Shown one piece after another: positions 1-6,053 of a stretch of 6,130 nt of DNA. The position numbers and the translations under genes were made by a program. Within the stretch, counting starts at the first letter, position 1; every line of letters starts with the position of its first letter. Below the pieces are notes generated by a model. That model was not told the DNA's origin. It was given only the letters and a program-made list of their open reading frames with translations, and ran no database searches. Location of the stretch: NCBI GenBank assembly GCA_022704645.1, contig JAKJGA010000102.1, positions 1-6,130 of the forward strand, written 5' to 3'. Source of the DNA: Spirochaetota bacterium (lineage in GTDB: Bacteria > Spirochaetota > UBA4802 > JAFGJZ01).

Positions 1-466
1 TATATATTCCTTCGGAAGCAGTTGATAAAACATTTGTATCAATATCAGTTGCAAGTATTTTTACAGGATTTTCTCTTCCCTCAAAATATTCGCAGGCTGT
101 TATTGCTATAGAATACGGCTCCTCACCAGTCGAACATCCGGCACTCCATATTCTTATTTCATCCGAAGATTCTAAAGACGGAAAGACAATATCTCTCAGA
201 TATTCGAAGTGAAATCCTTCTCTGAAAAATTCAGTTTTGTTTGTAGTAACAGCATTAATGAATTCAACGATTTCTTTTGTATAATTCGAATTAAGGTAAT
301 CGATATATTCATTATAATTAGATAAATTAAGAATACGCATTCTCCTCATCACTCTGGATTGAAGAAGCGCTTTTTTATTCATAGAAAGTTTAATTCTACT
401 TTCACGAAACACTATGTCGCTTAAATATTCAAACTGATCTTCTGTTAATTCATAAATTAAACTCAT
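1..466 (-). CDS. cheR: Chemotaxis protein methyltransferase CheR (3' end beyond the window)
   Basis: CheR transfers methyl groups from S-adenosylmethionine to glutamates on the cytoplasmic helices of chemoreceptors, the adaptation arm of chemotaxis. I translated it by hand from ATG at 466; the first 155 codons are visible and the frame is open to the window edge. The protein begins MSLIYELTEDQFEYL. An N-terminal helical domain (about residues 1-75) is followed by the family signature TTNKTEFFRE (74-83), then the SAM-binding motif IWSAGCSTGEEPYSIA (106-121) and the second strand motif ILATDID (137-143), whose acidic residues are expected to contact SAM. A full CheR is usually about 270-290 residues, so roughly the last 45% is missing, including the beta-subdomain that would show whether it docks to receptor pentapeptides. 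The gene starts 2 bases after the cheD stop with only a weak GAGTG upstream, suggesting translational coupling. The family call is firm. Confidence 0.95.
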   Translation of the reverse strand, partial: MSLIYELTEDQFEYLSDIVFRESRIKLSMNKKALLQSRVMRRMRILNLSNYNEYIDYLNSNYTKEIVEFINAVTTNKTEFFREGFHFEYLRDIVFPSLESSDEIRIWSAGCSTGEEPYSIAITACEYFEGRENPVKILATDIDTNVLSTASEGIY

Positions 467-468
467 AA

Positions 469-1053
469 TCACTCAAACAGCAAATAATTAGTTTTAATTT
501 CTTTATTTCTGAAAGCGGAATCAATATATTCTTTTTCAAGTTTAACAAACTCAGAATTGGAATCATTATTGATTAACGTTTTACGGAAAGCCTCACCAGT
601 ATGCGGCTTAAAAAGCAGATATCTTCTGAAATTTCCACCAAGATCTTCAGCCATTAATTCAATTGCTTCACGCTGAAGATATTCATGAATAAAACGGATG
701 TTACTATTTACAACTCCGCTTACTGCTCCTCCAACGACATATCCTGCCCCGAATATCTTAGCCTTAAGAGACCGGCGGTCACCGCCTCTTTTCACAAAAT
801 CAGCCACAAGAAGTTCTATATTATATATTCCATGTTCTGCGATTTCATCTGCATAAATTCCTTCTGTTCCCAAAGTGCCGGGAACAATGAAATGCCCCAT
901 ACCGCCTATTTTCAAATGAGGATCATAAAGACACAACACAAGACAGGAACCTGATACAGTATTAACATAGCACCTCTGATCTGTAAAAAAATGCTCACCG
1001 GGATAAATGACATAAAGAGGAAGTCCCTCCCTATAATTGTCAGTTTTAATCAT
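469..1053 (-). CDS. cheD: Chemoreceptor glutamine deamidase CheD
   Basis: CheD hydrolyses specific receptor glutamines to glutamates and, in systems with CheC, also acts as a CheC partner. The 194-residue protein is typical in length to slightly long for the family. The catalytic signature is present: T32, C37 in SGSC, and H54 in IGGMGHFIVP. The 17-residue C-to-H spacing equals that of Thermotoga CheD (Cys27/His44) as I remember it. Further family landmarks are LYD (42-44), the LKAKIFGAG segment near residues 96-104, and EDLGGNFRRYLLFKPHTGEA near 136-155. The start is ATG at 1053, overlapping the cheW stop as TGATG. No good Shine-Dalgarno lies at normal distance, so translation probably depends on ribosomes finishing cheW. 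No CheC is seen in the window, so a deamidase role towards receptors is more likely than a phosphatase-regulating one. Its substrate could be the cluster receptor or other receptors in the genome. Confidence 0.94.
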   Translation of the reverse strand: MIKTDNYREGLPLYVIYPGEHFFTDQRCYVNTVSGSCLVLCLYDPHLKIGGMGHFIVPGTLGTEGIYADEIAEHGIYNIELLVADFVKRGGDRRSLKAKIFGAGYVVGGAVSGVVNSNIRFIHEYLQREAIELMAEDLGGNFRRYLLFKPHTGEAFRKTLINNDSNSEFVKLEKEYIDSAFRNKEIKTNYLLFE

Positions 1054-1544
1054 CAGGCTGTTTTATCTTCTTCAATTTTCTTAAATTCTTCGTGATTCAA
1101 AATTTTATCAACATCCAGAATTATAACAAGAAGAGACTCAATTTGTCCAATCCCTTTAATAAAATCAGTTTCAATTTTAGAAGTAAAATGAGGCGTATTC
1201 TGAATGGTACTTACAGGTATTGACGCAACATCAGAAACAGTATCAACAATCATTCCGATCAGACGTTCACGCACTTCAACAATTATAATAACGGTAAAAG
1301 TATCATATTCTTTTTCCTGAAGCTGAAACTTCAGTCTCATATCGACTACAGGAACAACCGCACCTCTCAGATTTATAACTCCGCGCATAAAAGAAAGAGA
1401 ATTAGGCACATGAGTAATGTCTGTCATGCCAAGAATTTCCTTAACTTTTAAAACCTCTACTCCATAGGTTTCTGATCCTATCATAAATGTAACAAACTGA
1501 TTTTCTTCTCCAAGTGAAATTTTTTCTTTATTGTCCTTGTCCAT
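1053..1544 (-). CDS. cheW: Chemotaxis coupling protein CheW
   Basis: CheW is the adaptor that links chemoreceptor tips to the CheA P5 domain inside the signalling array; it has no catalytic activity. The 163-residue protein is essentially a single CheW domain. It has a short charged N-terminus (1-15), then FVTFMIGSETYGVEV (17-31), the HVPNSLSFMRGVINLRG region (45-61) and VVPVVDMR (63-70). The Arg in NLRG (R60) corresponds to the conserved receptor/kinase-contact arginine of the family. The second subdomain runs to about residue 152, followed by a short acidic and lysine-rich tail. ATG at 1544 is preceded by a perfect AGGAGG eight bases away, which decides the start. A nearer ATG at 1551 lies directly against that Shine-Dalgarno and out of frame. 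The gene lies 12 bases after cheY and overlaps cheD. Confidence 0.97.
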   Translation of the reverse strand: MDKDNKEKISLGEENQFVTFMIGSETYGVEVLKVKEILGMTDITHVPNSLSFMRGVINLRGAVVPVVDMRLKFQLQEKEYDTFTVIIIVEVRERLIGMIVDTVSDVASIPVSTIQNTPHFTSKIETDFIKGIGQIESLLVIILDVDKILNHEEFKKIEEDKTA

Positions 1545-1552
1545 TTCTCATT

Positions 1553-1558
1553 CCTCCT
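1553..1558 (-). promoter_or_regulatory. Strong ribosome binding site of cheW
   Basis: A perfect AGGAGG stands 8 bases before the cheW ATG at 1544 and overlaps the TAG stop codon of cheY (1557-1559). CheW can therefore be initiated independently of the upstream gene, unlike cheD and cheR. This may allow CheW to be made at a different level from its neighbours. Confidence 0.85.
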
Positions 1559-1928
1559 ATCTAACCAGTTTTTCAACCACGGCTACCAAATCAGCAGGTT
1601 TAAACGGTTTAATCATCCAACCTGAGGCGCCTACACATTTTCCTTCTTTTATTTTGTCTTCTTCTGATTCGGTAGTTAAAACCAGAACAGGTGTAAATTT
1701 ATCCGATTTGCGGAATTCTTTTATAAAAGTTATTCCATCCATTTCAGGCATGTTTACATCAACTATTACAAGCCCCAGTTCTGCGCCTGATGAATTAAGC
1801 GAAGAGAATACTTCAAGTCCTTTTTTACCGTTTTCAGCCTGCTTAACATCCATACCGATCGGCTTGACGGCAAATTCTACACTGGCTCTTATTGTAGGCG
1901 AATCATCTATTACAAGTATTGTTTTCAT
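1557..1928 (-). CDS. cheY: Single-domain response regulator CheY
   Basis: CheY receives phosphate from CheA and carries the signal to the flagellar switch or another output. I choose ATG at 1928 (MKTILVIDDS), giving 123 residues. A longer frame back to 1958 adds ten residues, but the ATG at 1928 has GGGAGGAG just upstream and shares ATGA with the STAS gene stop, and the shorter form matches normal CheY length. The receiver residues are complete: acidic pair D8/D9, phospho-acceptor D57 in VIVDVNMPEMDG, T85 in LTTES, and K107 in the KPF motif. There is no output domain. The aromatic switch position, Tyr106 in E. coli CheY, is W104 here; GxxGW-x-IKPF is common in a broad CheY subfamily. Its place within a cheA operon makes the CheY assignment safer than for an orphan receiver. 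Confidence 0.95.
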   Translation of the reverse strand: MKTILVIDDSPTIRASVEFAVKPIGMDVKQAENGKKGLEVFSSLNSSGAELGLVIVDVNMPEMDGITFIKEFRKSDKFTPVLVLTTESEEDKIKEGKCVGASGWMIKPFKPADLVAVVEKLVR

Positions 1929-2194
1929 TTTTCTCCTCCCTTTTTCATATACCCGCAAATTTCAAATTGTTTAATAATTTCATTATTCATTCCCGATACC
2001 TTAAATATTTTCTTTCTTTGTTTTGCCTCAATCCTTGCAGCGCATATCACCTGAACTGATGACAAATCAAGTCTTCGCTGATTGGAAAGATTGAGAATAA
2101 TTTCAGAATCTTCATTAAGAGCATTCAAAATATCATTTTTCAGCTGTTTTATATTTTTTATTCCGGCATCTTTTGAAAAAAATAATTCTTTCAT
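1925..2194 (-). CDS. Small STAS-domain protein of the chemotaxis operon
   Basis: This 89-residue protein is a minimal STAS domain (sulfate transporter and anti-sigma-factor antagonist fold). Visible landmarks are a hydrophobic strand EIILNLS (31-37), the LDLSSVQVICAA segment (42-53) that corresponds to the conserved loop and following helix, and the strand KIFKVSG (62-68) followed by the final helix NNEIIKQFEICGY. Such proteins are known next to cheA and cheY in several bacterial lineages, but their role is not well defined; binding to a Che protein or to a phosphatase/kinase partner is inference. Aligned from memory with SpoIIAA, its phosphorylated serine falls on Leu44, with Ser45 and Ser46 following, so regulation by classical serine phosphorylation is uncertain. 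The start shares ATGA with the cheA stop and has AAGGTGA (2199-2205) four bases upstream. The stop overlaps the cheY start. MlaB-like naming by automatic tools would not imply lipid transport here. Confidence 0.85.
   Translation of the reverse strand: MKELFFSKDAGIKNIKQLKNDILNALNEDSEIILNLSNQRRLDLSSVQVICAARIEAKQRKKIFKVSGMNNEIIKQFEICGYMKKGGEK
1933..1940 (-). promoter_or_regulatory. Ribosome binding site that fixes the cheY start
   Basis: GGGAGGAG lies inside the 3' end of the STAS gene, where it encodes the Gly-Gly-Glu before its stop. It is followed by AAAA and the cheY ATG at 1928. It supports the inner ATG over the in-frame upstream codon at 1958, which lies within STAS coding sequence and would give an atypical N-terminal extension. 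Confidence 0.8.
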
Positions 2195-4275
2195 TCAATC
2201 ACCTTTTCGTTTTTCAATCCGCTCATGAGCCCGTGAATATCAATTATCAATGCGACAGAACCGTCACCGAGAATTGTCGCACCGGAAATTGCACTGCTTT
2301 GTGTTATATAAGAATCCAGACTTTTAATAACTATCTGCTGCTGACCAATAAGATCATCAATCATCAGCGCAAGACGTTCACCGTTGGTTTCCACAATTAT
2401 CAGCAAAGATTCCCATGGATTTGTGTGATCCGCTGATGTTGAAAAAAAGTCATATAGTCTTATTAAAGAAACATATTCTCCTCTTACAAGAACGACTTCT
2501 CCTTTTCCTTTAATGGTTTTTACATCATCCTTTTTCGGCTGGATTGACTCAACAATTGACAGCAAAGGAACTATATAGGTTGAATTGCCGACTCTGAAAA
2601 GCATACCGTCTATAATAGCCAGAGTGAGCGGAAGTTTAATACGGACTGTTGTTCCTTTTCCTTTAATTGAATCAATTTCGATAGTTCCGCGGAGCGCATC
2701 AATATTGCTTTTTACAACATCCATTCCGACTCCGCGACCGGAAAGATCAGAAACCGAATCTGATGTTGAAAATGCAGGAAGGAATATAAAAGATTTCAGC
2801 TTTTCTTCCGAAACTTCATCATCTTTCGAAATTATATTTTTTGCAATAGCTTTCGCTCTTATTTTTTCGTAATTCAATCCTCTTCCGTCATCTTTTATTT
2901 CGATGAAAACACTTCCTTCCTGATGATAAGCATTAAGTGAAATTACGCTTTGCGAATCTTTTCCGCAATTCATTCTTTCCTCGGAAGTTTCAATTCCATG
3001 GTCGATGGAATTTCTAATCATATGCTTAAGAGGATCGCTTATCCGTTCAATAACTGTTTTATCAAGCTCGGTATCCTTGCCGTTTATATCGAGACGAATG
3101 TCTTTTCCAATCTGTTTTGACATATCACGTACAAAACGTTTAAATTGGTCAAATGTCGGACCTATCGGAATCATCCGTATTGACATAATCTGTTCCTGAA
3201 ACTCTCTAGTTATGCGGTCAAGACCGTAAAGAGCATTTTTAAGTCTGTAACCCTGTTCTTCATCGAGAGCTTCAGATATTCTGTTTAAAGAGGCCTGACC
3301 TATAACAATCTCTCCGAGTAGATTCATAAGATTATCAAGCTTCATGGTATCGACTCGAACCGTATTAGATTCGATTTTTTTCTTTATATCATCCTGAATC
3401 CCAAGAGCTGTATTCAAATCTTTTGGAGTGGCAAATCCTTTCTCGACAATTATCTCGCCGATCTTTTTATTCTCTTTCTGCTGTTCGTTTAAAACATCTT
3501 CAAGTTCTCTTTCAGTTACAATACCCTTATTAACGAGAATATCGCCTAATTTTTTTTCACCGCGTTTTTCATCAAGATTTTCAACATATTCGGAAGTAAT
3601 ATCTTCAATTATAATTTCATTATTATCTAAAACGAAAAGGAAAACCTCTTTGATCTTATCTATTGACTTTGCGGTTTTTACAACAACACGCCAAGAAAAA
3701 TAGCATTTTTCAGGATCAAGCTTGGAAAGCATTGAAAGTTTTCGTCTGTCGACGAAATTTTCAACAACTTCCCCGCTTTCAAAAAGATCTTCCATTACAA
3801 TTAAAGGATCAATCCCGAATTCAAAAATATTCTCGGCAAAAGCGGCTTTTATTCTATAGTATCTGATTTTATCTGCAACAACCGAAACGGGTAATGCCTC
3901 ACCGCTTCGTATTACTTCCAATCTTGTGAAAATATCATTCTTAATAGTATCATACTTTTCACCGATTCCGCCTTCAAAAAGAGTTCCTCTGATCCAGTCT
4001 GTACTTTGAAGAAGAATGCTGATAAGATCTTCTGTTATAGAAATTTTTCCGGAACGGACAAGATCAAGACACGACTCCAGAGAGTGAGTGAACTCGCTGA
4101 TAGATGTAAAACCAGCAATACCGGAACTGCCTTTTAAAGTATGATAATATCTGAAAAGTCTGTTTACTACTTCACTTGATTTTGTCTCTTCAAGTACAAC
4201 AAGATCATTCTCGATATTGTCAAGAATCTCACGGGCCTCGTTCTGAAATATCTCAATAATTCCCGATTCTGACAT
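2191..4275 (-). CDS. cheA: Chemotaxis histidine kinase CheA with an MshEN-like insert
   Basis: CheA autophosphorylates in response to receptor state and donates phosphate to CheY. The 694-residue protein shows these regions in order: P1/Hpt (about 1-125) with phospho-site H45 in YYHTLKGSSG; a P2-like region (about 136-228) with the CYFSWRV and VFLFVLD strands, presumed to dock the response regulator; a two-motif MshEN-like domain (242-294); P3 dimerisation helices (about 305-370); and P4 ATPase. P4 has DTELDK at 401-406, an N box HMIRNSIDHGIE at 418-429, DDGRG at 462-466, GRGVGMDVV at 513-521 and GKGTTV at 539-544. P5, a CheW-like domain, runs from about 556 to the end. All residues expected for an active kinase are visible. 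ATG at 4275 has GGGAG (4282-4286) six bases upstream. It follows the receptor gene by 19 bases and overlaps the STAS gene by ATGA. Confidence 0.97.
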   Translation of the reverse strand: MSESGIIEIFQNEAREILDNIENDLVVLEETKSSEVVNRLFRYYHTLKGSSGIAGFTSISEFTHSLESCLDLVRSGKISITEDLISILLQSTDWIRGTLFEGGIGEKYDTIKNDIFTRLEVIRSGEALPVSVVADKIRYYRIKAAFAENIFEFGIDPLIVMEDLFESGEVVENFVDRRKLSMLSKLDPEKCYFSWRVVVKTAKSIDKIKEVFLFVLDNNEIIIEDITSEYVENLDEKRGEKKLGDILVNKGIVTERELEDVLNEQQKENKKIGEIIVEKGFATPKDLNTALGIQDDIKKKIESNTVRVDTMKLDNLMNLLGEIVIGQASLNRISEALDEEQGYRLKNALYGLDRITREFQEQIMSIRMIPIGPTFDQFKRFVRDMSKQIGKDIRLDINGKDTELDKTVIERISDPLKHMIRNSIDHGIETSEERMNCGKDSQSVISLNAYHQEGSVFIEIKDDGRGLNYEKIRAKAIAKNIISKDDEVSEEKLKSFIFLPAFSTSDSVSDLSGRGVGMDVVKSNIDALRGTIEIDSIKGKGTTVRIKLPLTLAIIDGMLFRVGNSTYIVPLLSIVESIQPKKDDVKTIKGKGEVVLVRGEYVSLIRLYDFFSTSADHTNPWESLLIIVETNGERLALMIDDLIGQQQIVIKSLDSYITQSSAISGATILGDGSVALIIDIHGLMSGLKNEKVIE
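3394..3552 (-). other. MshEN-like tandem motif within CheA (possible c-di-GMP site)
   Basis: CheA residues 242-294 contain two 24-residue motifs (242-265 and 271-294) separated by the five residues QKENK. Motif 1 opens KLGDILVNKGIVTE and ends LNEQ; motif 2 opens KIGEIIVEKGFATP and ends LGIQ. Gly at motif positions 3 and 10 and the final Gln at position 24 coincide in both. The published MshEN consensus is two motifs of the form RLGxx(LVI)(LVI)xxG...Lxx(LVI)LxxQ-type with a 5-residue spacer, so length and spacing match exactly. The leading Arg is Lys in both copies, and Leu at position 2 is Ile in the second. The fold call (GspE/PilB N-terminal, PF05157-like) is strong; actual cyclic di-GMP binding is inference. 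Confidence 0.8.
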
Positions 4276-4281
4276 AACTCA

Positions 4282-4286
4282 CTCCC
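4282..4286 (-). promoter_or_regulatory. Ribosome binding site of cheA
   Basis: GGGAG is placed six bases before the cheA ATG at 4275, inside the 19-base gap after the receptor stop codon (TAA, 4295-4297). It is moderate in strength compared with the receptor's site, which fits the usual need for more receptor than kinase. Confidence 0.65.
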
Positions 4287-4294
4287 AAAAATAT

Positions 4295-6043
4295 TTAAAA
4301 CTCTTCAAATCCCTCGTTTGTAAGAATTTCTTCTATACTTCCTTTCTGAGCTTTATCCTGCATTCTCTTGTCTGATATATCAGCATGCGATTTATCTTTC
4401 TTTACATCAGGCGCAGTCTTTTTAGCCTGGGCAGACTTGAGATGGAGTTCCTTGTGCTTTGCTGCATATGTTTCAGTCTTAAGTTCATCTCTGATCTTGA
4501 ATTTTTCCATCATAGCAAGCAATTCCTGAGCCTGATTTGCCATTTCTTCTGAAGCTGAAGCTGTTTCTTCAACAAGCCCTGCATTCTGCTGAGTCATCGA
4601 ATCAAGTTCTTCAACGGCAACATTTATCTGACTTACACCCTGTCTTTGCTCTTCACTTGCCGCAGCTATTTCACTGACATATTTGCCGACGCTTCTGACG
4701 CTTTCGACAATCATCTTCAAAGCTTCACCGCTCTTATTAGCAAGCTCGGTTCCTTTAGAAACCTTATTTCTTGAATCTTTAATCAGTTCAGCAATTTCTT
4801 TCGCCGCTGTACCTGATCTCTGAGCGAGATTTCGCACTTCACCTGCAACTACAGCAAAACCGCGACCCTGCTCTCCGGCTCTTGCAGCTTCAACTGCCGC
4901 ATTAAGAGCAAGAAGATTTGTCTGAAATGATATTTCATTTATTACATTAATTATATCTTCAATTTTTTTACTTGATTCACTGATATCATTAATCGCCGCT
5001 ACAGCTTCATAAACAACACGACCTCCGTCTTCCGCTTCAGTTGTTGTTGTTTTTGAAAGTTTATCCGCCTGTGTTGAATTATCCGCATTCTGATTTATCG
5101 TTGCTGTTGTTTCTTCAATAGTAGAAGCAATTTCTTCAAGACTTGATGCCTGTTCACTTGTTCGCTGTGAAAGGTTCTGATTTCCGCTCGATATTTCATT
5201 AACAGCCTGAGTAAGATTCTGCGCTGCGGTAATAATATCCGCGATTAGTTTCTCAAGATTATCAGCGGTTTTATTTAACGCTTTGGCAAGAACTCCAAGC
5301 TCGTCTTTTTGATCAAGTTCAATTCTTTCTCTAAAATCACCATCTGAAAGCTTCTGCGCGAAAATAAGACCTTTCTGAACCGGTTTCTTTACGGAATATG
5401 CAAGAAGAATTGTTATAATAATACCGACCAAAACTGATACTACCCATGCAATCAGTATAATCCGGGATGTCTGTTCAGATTCATGATTCTGTTCTTCAAG
5501 AATTAAATGAGCCTGCTTTGCCTGATATTCAATCAGAACTTCCATTTTATCACGGAACTTCCGATAATAATCTGTCCAGATATCAAACTGTTTTTCGGCT
5601 TCAAGTATATCTTTATTGTCAACTGCCGCGTAGAATTTTTTTGCAGAATCCAAAGCGGCATCCACATCAGCTCTGTAATCCATTGCCAGTTTTTTCTCTT
5701 CATCGCTCATGCTCGATTCAATATACTTAGTCCATATTTTTTCATTAGTTGCTCCAAGCTTTTCAGAATCTTCAACACGGGCTTTTACCTCGGCATCATT
5801 TTTTACCTTTAATGCATCAACAATTTGAATCATATTGATACGGCGCTGTAAAATATTCTTCATATTAATATTAAGTTCTTTTACTGTATCAAATCGTGTA
5901 TCGTAGAATGTCTTAAAATGTTCTGATGCAGCCTTGGAATTCATATACGACTGAACCGCAAGCACTGATATGATAGAAAGAAATACCAGACAGCAGATTA
6001 AAACCTTGAACGAAACCCCGAGATTATTAAACCATTTCATCAT
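4295..6043 (-). CDS. Methyl-accepting chemotaxis protein, 4HB-type sensor, GFEEF tail
   Basis: This transmembrane chemoreceptor controls CheA through CheW. From ATG at 6043 it has 582 residues: a short cytoplasmic start, TM1 (about 12-31), a periplasmic helical domain of about 160 residues resembling the four-helix-bundle MCP sensor, TM2 (about 195-217), HAMP (about 218-271, with the DELGVLAKALN segment) and a long coiled-coil signalling domain. The hairpin tip has FQTNLLALNAAVEAARAGEQ; R388 and E391 match Tsr tip residues. The signalling region aligns without gaps to E. coli Tsr as I recall it, which means the 36-heptad class. Predicted methylation sites E297, E304, E311 and E493 are all Glu. 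A 65-residue charged tail ends in GFEEF. The frame opens with TTG at 6058, but GGAGGAGG lies between it and two adjacent ATGs (6043, 6040), so one of these is the start; 6040 is equally possible. The ligand is unknown. Confidence 0.96.
   Translation of the reverse strand: MMKWFNNLGVSFKVLICCLVFLSIISVLAVQSYMNSKAASEHFKTFYDTRFDTVKELNINMKNILQRRINMIQIVDALKVKNDAEVKARVEDSEKLGATNEKIWTKYIESSMSDEEKKLAMDYRADVDAALDSAKKFYAAVDNKDILEAEKQFDIWTDYYRKFRDKMEVLIEYQAKQAHLILEEQNHESEQTSRIILIAWVVSVLVGIIITILLAYSVKKPVQKGLIFAQKLSDGDFRERIELDQKDELGVLAKALNKTADNLEKLIADIITAAQNLTQAVNEISSGNQNLSQRTSEQASSLEEIASTIEETTATINQNADNSTQADKLSKTTTTEAEDGGRVVYEAVAAINDISESSKKIEDIINVINEISFQTNLLALNAAVEAARAGEQGRGFAVVAGEVRNLAQRSGTAAKEIAELIKDSRNKVSKGTELANKSGEALKMIVESVRSVGKYVSEIAAASEEQRQGVSQINVAVEELDSMTQQNAGLVEETASASEEMANQAQELLAMMEKFKIRDELKTETYAAKHKELHLKSAQAKKTAPDVKKDKSHADISDKRMQDKAQKGSIEEILTNEGFEEF
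4298..4312 (-). other. C-terminal CheR-binding pentapeptide (GFEEF) of the receptor
   Basis: The last five residues, G-F-E-E-F, fit the known tethering pattern x-aromatic-x-x-aromatic, of which NWETF in E. coli Tar/Tsr is the model. They follow a charged, flexible-looking linker of about 60 residues, the usual arrangement for recruiting CheR (and sometimes CheB). With cheR in the same operon, tethering of that CheR is the natural reading. The motif match is seen; binding is inferred. Confidence 0.75.
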
Positions 6044-6044
6044 T

Positions 6045-6053
6045 ACCTCCTCC
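6045..6053 (-). promoter_or_regulatory. Very strong ribosome binding site of the receptor gene
   Basis: GGAGGAGGT holds two overlapping GGAGG cores immediately before tandem ATG codons at 6043 and 6040. The upstream GGAGG core is five bases from the first ATG, and the AGGAGG core is five bases from the second, so both starts have good spacing. The site excludes the TTG at 6058, which would place the Shine-Dalgarno inside the coding sequence. Confidence 0.85.

Noticed and set aside
1929..1958. Ten-residue N-terminal extension of CheY from ATG at 1958
   Set aside because: It overlaps STAS coding sequence, gives an atypical receiver N-terminus, and the strong site at 1933-1940 points to ATG 1928.
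1531..1974. Plus-strand open frames opposite cheA, cheY, cheD and the receptor
   Set aside because: They lie antisense to well-supported genes, their translations are Ser/Phe/Ile-rich shadows, and none has a recognisable domain or convincing ribosome site.
3394..3552. The repeated CheA segment as a DNA-level duplication or assembly artefact
   Set aside because: The two motif copies differ clearly in protein and codon sequence, and their spacing matches a known two-motif fold, so this is a protein domain rather than a recent repeat.
4276..4294. Terminator between the receptor gene and cheA
   Set aside because: Only 19 bases, with a T-run on the coding strand but no GC-rich stem before it; it holds the cheA ribosome site.
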